NCBI GenBank assembly: GCA_015233285.1
Contig: JADFYA010000090.1
Coordinates: 1-11,121, forward strand
DNA: 11,121 nucleotides
Origin: Deltaproteobacteria bacterium
GTDB lineage: Bacteria > Desulfobacterota > JADFXK01
Reading direction: 5' to 3'
This document shows, piece after piece, positions 7,972 through 11,121 of the stretch. Position numbers and translations under genes: made by a program. The notes beneath the pieces are model-generated. The model was given only the letters and a program-made list of their open reading frames with translations. It did not search any database and was not told where the DNA came from. Within the stretch, counting starts at the first letter, position 1, and each line of letters begins with the position of its first letter.

Positions 7972-8452
7972 GTGAAAACCTCTTCTTTCTCTTTTCCAAG
8001 GCCAGAACTAAGAGCACCAGGCTTTGGATCAAAGAGCTCACTGCAATACAGTAAGCTACAGGAAATTGAGGAATTTGTAAGGTCAATGAAACCTCGCCCG
8101 CTGTTCTCAGATCATCGCCGAAGCACCACAAGTTCCAACTGATAACTAAAAATAGAATCATTCCAAGCAGCCGGGTAAACACCTCCAAAAAAATCTTGAG
8201 ACCCGGAGGAAACCGATTGGTCAAGAAATCCATCAGAACATGGCCGTGATCAAGAGTGCTCTGAGGAATAGACATCCCGATGACTACAGCACTCAATAGT
8301 CCGACCAACTCGTAGGTCCCCACAATGGGATGCTTCAACATCCGGAGTAAGACATCAGTGACCGTCAAAAGCACAATGCCGGCCAACGCGCAGCCGGACA
8401 GAGTGTAACAAAGACGGGCTGTGAGACGCACCAGATTGGAAAAACCGGTCAT
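7964..8452 (-). CDS. dctQ: TRAP transporter small permease, DctQ family (162 aa)
   Basis: This is the small membrane subunit that partners DctM and helps dock the substrate-loaded DctP. Seen: four hydrophobic segments at roughly 14-36, 43-62, 85-108 and 128-152, a basic N-terminal stretch before the first and a basic tail (EKRKKRFSHE), and the WNLWCFG-type sequence after the third helix that DctQ proteins tend to carry. The length fits the family. The ATG at 8452 has AGGAG six bases upstream (8459-8463). It ends inside dctM with an eight-base overlap. A stable hairpin separates it from dctP, which may set the SBP-to-permease ratio. Confidence 0.92.
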   Translation of the reverse strand: MTGFSNLVRLTARLCYTLSGCALAGIVLLTVTDVLLRMLKHPIVGTYELVGLLSAVVIGMSIPQSTLDHGHVLMDFLTNRFPPGLKIFLEVFTRLLGMILFLVISWNLWCFGDDLRTAGEVSLTLQIPQFPVAYCIAVSSLIQSLVLLVLALEKRKKRFSHE

Positions 8453-8469
8453 TTTCTTCTCCTATGGCG

Positions 8470-8495
8470 GCAGCCGGCAAGATTTCACCGGCTGC
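8470..8495 (-). other. Intercistronic hairpin between dctP and dctQ
   Basis: A perfect 8-bp GC-rich inverted repeat (GCAGCCGG at 8470-8477, CCGGCTGC at 8488-8495, ten-base loop) lies in the 58-base gap between the dctP stop and the dctQ start. No U-run follows, so it is not a standard terminator. It ends six bases before the dctQ Shine-Dalgarno. Such structures can protect the 3' end of an abundant binding-protein message or dampen translation of the next gene. That role is inferred from position. Confidence 0.6.
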
Positions 8496-8510
8496 GTCGT
8501 CCTTGCTTAA

Positions 8511-9548
8511 TTACTTGGCCACCGGCTCAGCCTTGAGGAAATCGCGGCAAAATTTCAAAGCCTCGGCGCCGGGCAAGCCTTTGGCTTTCATGTTGGCGAC
8601 GTACTCGTCCAACACGGGCGCGACCCGCGCAGCCCAACGGGCGTCTTCCGCCGGGGTGAGCTTAATTATCTTGTTGCCCTGGGCTAAGGTAAACTCGGTC
8701 CCGATCTTGTCGAAATCATCCCATCCGCGGCCGGTCTTATCGATCCATTCCTGGTTAACCTCGGTGACGATTTTCTGGATCTCAGGCGGCAGGGAGTCCC
8801 ATTTTTTCTTGTTCATGGCCACAAAAAAGGTCAAGGTGTAGGCCGAACCGAAATTCTGGGTCGTGGACTTAATCACTTCCGCAAACTTCCAGCCTTTGAG
8901 GGATTCAATGGGGGTGACCAGGCCGTCTACCACGCCTTTCTGCAGAGCGTCATAGGATTCATTTTGAGGCATGGCCACGGGAGTGGCGCCCAGGGCGCTG
9001 ACCACCTTGGCGCTTGTGCCTGAGCAACGGATCTTAAGCCCTTTTAACTCTTCCAAAGTGGACACCGGCTTTTTGGTGTGGAGAATTCCCGGTCCATGGG
9101 CGTGGAGATACATGATCTTGACGTCATTCAGTTCTTTGGGCTGGAATTTCTGATAAAAAGCATTGGTCAGCCTGGTGGCTTGCAACCCGCTGGTGTAGCC
9201 TAAGGGCAGGTCCAGACCCTCGCACAGAGGGAAACGGCCTTTGTTGTAGCTAAGAACGGCCATTCCTATGTCGGCAATGTTTTTGACCACGGCGTCGTAG
9301 GTTTGATCGGCCGGGGTCAGGGTAGCGCCTGGAAATATATTAATTTTCAATTCACCTTTAGTCCGTTTTTCTATTTCCTTGGCCCATTCCATGGCCAGAA
9401 GGGTGTGACCGTGGGTGGCGGGGAAAAAGATGGAATAGGTCAGCTTGATCTCTTTGGCCCAAACCGAATTGACGCCTCCAAAAGCCAAAGCCACGCCTAA
9501 AATCGCGCCGGCCAGGATCATGGGCCATCTCTTGCTACGCCTGTTCAT
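8511..9548 (-). CDS. dctP: TRAP transporter periplasmic substrate-binding protein, DctP family (345 aa)
   Basis: This is the periplasmic receptor that captures a carboxylate and delivers it to DctQM. Seen: a Sec signal peptide (basic MNRRSKR, hydrophobic core to about residue 25, likely cleavage after A31 in SVWA/KE), the family opening KEIKLTYSIFFPATHGH, and LKIRCSG (171-177), in which R174 sits where DctP/SiaP proteins hold the ligand carboxylate. Next come VAMPQNESYDALQKGVVDGLVTP (191-213) and the long C-terminal helix region. The length is normal. The ATG at 9548 has AAAGGAG seven bases upstream. It is the first confident gene of the operon, and the long region upstream probably carries its control. 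R174 argues for an organic acid; the exact ligand is unknown. Confidence 0.94.
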   Translation of the reverse strand: MNRRSKRWPMILAGAILGVALAFGGVNSVWAKEIKLTYSIFFPATHGHTLLAMEWAKEIEKRTKGELKINIFPGATLTPADQTYDAVVKNIADIGMAVLSYNKGRFPLCEGLDLPLGYTSGLQATRLTNAFYQKFQPKELNDVKIMYLHAHGPGILHTKKPVSTLEELKGLKIRCSGTSAKVVSALGATPVAMPQNESYDALQKGVVDGLVTPIESLKGWKFAEVIKSTTQNFGSAYTLTFFVAMNKKKWDSLPPEIQKIVTEVNQEWIDKTGRGWDDFDKIGTEFTLAQGNKIIKLTPAEDARWAARVAPVLDEYVANMKAKGLPGAEALKFCRDFLKAEPVAK

Positions 9549-9894
9549 AGTGTCTCCTTTTCTAAGTTTAGGGTCAATTATGGGCCTGGAAGTTTACTGA
9601 TTCTTCCGGATCAAGAAGCGCATAACCCTGGGAGCCAAAATGCGGCCGCCGGTCCATCCAATATACAAAAAAATCGGGGCGCCATGGTCTCTTGTCGGTA
9701 TCTGCCGGTCCTTTATTGTTCCTGATACGGGATTCAGCCTCCCCAACGTTTGAACAAATTATGCTCAATGCCCATATAAACAAAAACTTTTCCAATTGAT
9801 TGATCTATAATATCATGCATCGTTCTTGGTTAATGATAACACGTCGAAATGGGCGGCCTGATGTCCATCTTTATAGAGTTTCAGCGGATCATGA

Positions 9895-9924
9895 ATAATG
9901 CCCCAAAAGATGGTAAATAGTCAA
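9895..9924 (-). promoter_or_regulatory. Candidate sigma-70-type promoter for the dctP operon
   Basis: On the minus strand, TTGACT (9924-9919) is followed by an 18-base spacer and CATTAT (9900-9895), with five of six and four of six consensus bases. Transcription from here would give a leader of about 340 bases before dctP. A second -10-like TATTAT lies closer, at 9812-9807, but without a good -35. The -35 lies inside an inverted repeat, which makes it more plausible as a controlled promoter. The match could still be chance in A+T-rich DNA. Confidence 0.3.
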
Positions 9925-9938
9925 CTATTTTGTTGACT
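9915..9938. promoter_or_regulatory. Two overlapping inverted repeats, operator-like
   Basis: Inverted repeat one is AAATAGT (9915-9921), centre CA, ACTATTT (9924-9930). Inverted repeat two is AGTCAAC (9919-9925), six-base spacer, GTTGACT (9932-9938). Both are perfect over seven bases and share arms. Repeat two contains the -35-like TTGACT on each strand. This is the shape of a repressor or activator site at a promoter, or of alternative hairpins in a transcript crossing it. No regulator gene is in the window. Confidence 0.45.
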
Positions 9939-10039
9939 TGTTTGTCTTTTAAGCCAACAGCCGACAATATCCCTTTTATCCAGGGAAAAACTCAGAAACT
10001 GAATGACCGCGCCGGCCCTTGACCAGGCGCACAGACAGG

Positions 10040-10074
10040 TTGGAGACGACTTTAATGGATTGAAGACGACGTTA
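10040..10074. repeat. Pair of 15-base direct repeats at 20-base spacing
   Basis: TTGGAGACGACTTTA (10040-10054) and TTGAAGACGACGTTA (10060-10074) agree at 13 of 15 positions and start exactly 20 bases apart, close to two helical turns. Tandem same-face sites like this are used by many response regulators and other activators. They lie about 115 bases upstream of the candidate -35 of the dctP operon. Function is inferred from spacing only. Confidence 0.4.
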
Positions 10075-10277
10075 GGCGGGATGAGCTCTTTGGTGGGCGG
10101 TTTCATCAATTGTCGGGACAACCGGCACATGCTTCTATCAATGGGTTGATCCAGGATAACGGCCACCTTTTTAGGAGTAGTGCAGGCGCCGATCAGCCCC
10201 GGCAGGTAAAATCATTTAACATTTTCAAATAGTAGAACCGGGTCTCCGGCCTCTTCATTCTATTATCATCACAATTT

Positions 10278-10805
10278 TTATCCCTTAATACTAATTCGCT
10301 TGGGAGGGGTGCCGGGGGGCAGAGGTCCTTTGCCGGGTCCGTAGAGTGGTTGCTTTTTGGGCTTGTCTCCAACTTTTTCCGAAGCGAGAGGCATTTTGCC
10401 TCCATCAGGTGTAATCTCGGTCTTGGCTTGACCAGTCTTGGCGATCACGGCCTGCCAGGTCTCCCTCAGGCCAGTCATAAGCACGATCACCTGGTCGACC
10501 TCGTCCACTCTTTTTTTCAAATTGGCTTCAATCAAACGTTGATTCATGAAGGTGTAAAGATTGGCCAGGTTGGTGGCAATTTCTCCACCCGCATTAAAAT
10601 TCAGGGAGCCGATCAGCTCAAAAATGATGTTTTGCCCCCTGGTCAGGGCATCGTGAGAACCCTCTATGTCCTTCTCAACAACTCTTTGTTTGGCCAGGTT
10701 GAGGCTCTTCAGACAGGCGTCGTAGAGCATAAGGACAAGGTCTCCGCGATCGCTGCCTTCAATTTGCCGTCTCAGGTATTCTTCACGAATGGCTTTTTGA
10801 TCCAT
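10278..10805 (-). CDS. fliS: Flagellar secretion chaperone FliS with extended C-terminal tail (175 aa)
   Basis: FliS is the cytoplasmic chaperone that binds the C-terminal helix of flagellin, preventing early polymerisation and delivering it to the type III export gate. Seen: a helical core, residues about 10-125, with the family sequence GDLVLMLYDACLKSLNLAKQ near the N-terminus, a middle helix DALTRGQNIIFELIGSLNF, and NLYTFMNQRLIEANLKKRVDEVDQVIVLMTGLRETWQ at the end of the core. FliS proteins are usually about 125-140 residues. This one adds about 45 residues rich in Lys, Pro and Gly (KPKKQPLYGPGKGPLPPGTPPKR), probably disordered. I chose the ATG at 10805 for its GGAAGAG site and fit. The frame is open further upstream, but without family sequence. 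Flagellin and FliD genes are not in the window. Confidence 0.88.
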   Translation of the reverse strand: MDQKAIREEYLRRQIEGSDRGDLVLMLYDACLKSLNLAKQRVVEKDIEGSHDALTRGQNIIFELIGSLNFNAGGEIATNLANLYTFMNQRLIEANLKKRVDEVDQVIVLMTGLRETWQAVIAKTGQAKTEITPDGGKMPLASEKVGDKPKKQPLYGPGKGPLPPGTPPKRISIKG

Positions 10806-11121
10806 CTTGAAACTCTTCCCGTTTTTTGATGTCATTAAAGAAAATCTTTGGCCACACATGAAATAGTTTGCAAACAGGGTATCGATTATCCCCCGCAGCC
10901 GGGCTCTGACCCATAACGGAAGTGCACCGGGACATGTGGTTCCACTCGACGGGAAAAAAGTTCCCCACGGCAAGCCGCCTACAATAGTATCCTTGCCGCC
11001 GGGCAGAAGGCACAATATATAGTTTCTACGGCAAGCTGTCTTTGATTTCGGGTCTGAGATAACGTTTTCGCACGTCCGTTTGGCTTCTGGAGTCCATTTA
11101 GATGCAAAGAATCGGCCATCG
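10806..11121 (-). other. 316-base leader region upstream of fliS
   Basis: No recognisable gene. The fliS frame has no stop all the way to the window edge, but the residues it would encode (rich in Cys, Arg, Pro and Trp, no motif) do not look like a flagellar protein. On the minus strand a short sequence GCTTGCCGTRG appears twice, near 11026-11037 and 10968-10978. A sigma-54-like site lies at the right edge. Confidence 0.4.
11103..11118 (-). promoter_or_regulatory. Sigma-54-like -24/-12 site upstream of fliS
   Basis: On the minus strand TGGC (11118-11115), seven bases, then TTGCA (11107-11103). The invariant GG and GC are at the correct 12-base spacing, and nine of the twelve non-N consensus bases match. 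Sigma-54 promoters commonly drive mid-class flagellar genes, so the site fits fliS. It would imply a leader of nearly 290 bases and the activator sites lie outside the window. Confidence 0.35.

Larger units (their letters stand above)
9549..10277. other. 729-base intergenic region between fliS and dctP
   Basis: I find no convincing gene here. Weak ORFs exist on both strands (minus 9574-9795 from TTG, minus 9921-10166 from GTG, plus 10003-10149 from ATG), all without a good ribosome site or recognisable motif. The region is richer in A+T than the genes, especially 9780-9960. It holds the candidate promoter and inverted repeats near 9895-9938, the direct repeats at 10040-10074, and a palindrome TTGTC-GG-GACAA at 10110-10121. 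It may be the regulatory region of the TRAP operon, or partly decayed coding sequence. Confidence 0.6.

Noticed and set aside
9574..9795. 73-residue ORF just upstream of dctP
   Set aside because: It needs a TTG start with no ribosome site and has no motif I recognise. An aromatic-rich middle keeps it from being dismissed outright, so it is noted here only.
10003..10149. Plus-strand 48-residue ORF beginning MTAPALDQAHRQVGDDF
   Set aside because: It reads fairly like protein but has no ribosome site, no recognisable family and would be the only plus-strand gene. It could be a gene remnant.
9921..10166. 81-residue ORF with GTG start
   Set aside because: The only purine-rich run touches the start codon, the composition is not protein-like, and it covers the inverted and direct repeats.
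10350..10829. 159-residue plus-strand ORF opposite fliS
   Set aside because: It is the antisense of a clear FliS gene and has no independent motif.
10806..11121. Longer FliS or an upstream gene fused in frame
   Set aside because: The frame is open to the edge, but the residues lack flagellar motifs and the internal ATG at 10805 has a good ribosome site.

Overview
The window reads as a chromosomal segment of an anaerobic, flagellated bacterium. I suspect a Desulfobacterota-type organism (former Deltaproteobacteria), because a TRAP transporter, a PaaK-family CoA ligase, a cytidylate-kinase-like protein and a three-subunit molybdenum hydroxylase sit together. That assignment is inference from gene content, not from a marker gene. 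Every confident gene is on the minus strand, so transcription runs from high to low coordinates.

Right end (about 10278-11121): fliS, the flagellin export chaperone, with an unusual proline/lysine-rich C-terminal tail. It is preceded by about 316 bases without a convincing gene, with a sigma-54-like site at the extreme edge. A 729-base stretch without a confident gene follows (9549-10277). It holds overlapping inverted repeats at a possible promoter, a pair of 15-base direct repeats exactly 20 bases apart, and only weak small ORFs. It is the natural control region for the catabolic cluster to its left.

Catabolic cluster (9548 down to 146): dctP-dctQ-dctM, a complete tripartite TRAP importer for an organic acid, then four bases later an AMP-forming phenylacetate-CoA ligase-type enzyme, then a 63-residue unknown protein whose ATG abuts the ligase stop codon. 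After 171 bases comes a cytidylate-kinase-like protein with a C-terminal BON-like domain. After 155 more come the FAD, [2Fe-2S] and molybdopterin subunits of a xanthine dehydrogenase-family enzyme, in medium-small-large order. A hairpin past the last stop codon is a candidate terminator, and an operator-like palindrome lies at the left edge.

The simplest reading is a catabolic module: a carboxylate is imported by TRAP, activated to its CoA thioester by the ligase, then hydroxylated or reductively dehydroxylated by the molybdenum enzyme. The large subunit has an RGHG active-site loop that I associate with 4-hydroxybenzoyl-CoA reductases, but the FAD subunit lacks the cysteine-rich [4Fe-4S] insert of that family. 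The substrate and direction of the reaction therefore remain open. I see no tRNA, rRNA, CRISPR array, insertion sequence or phage gene.
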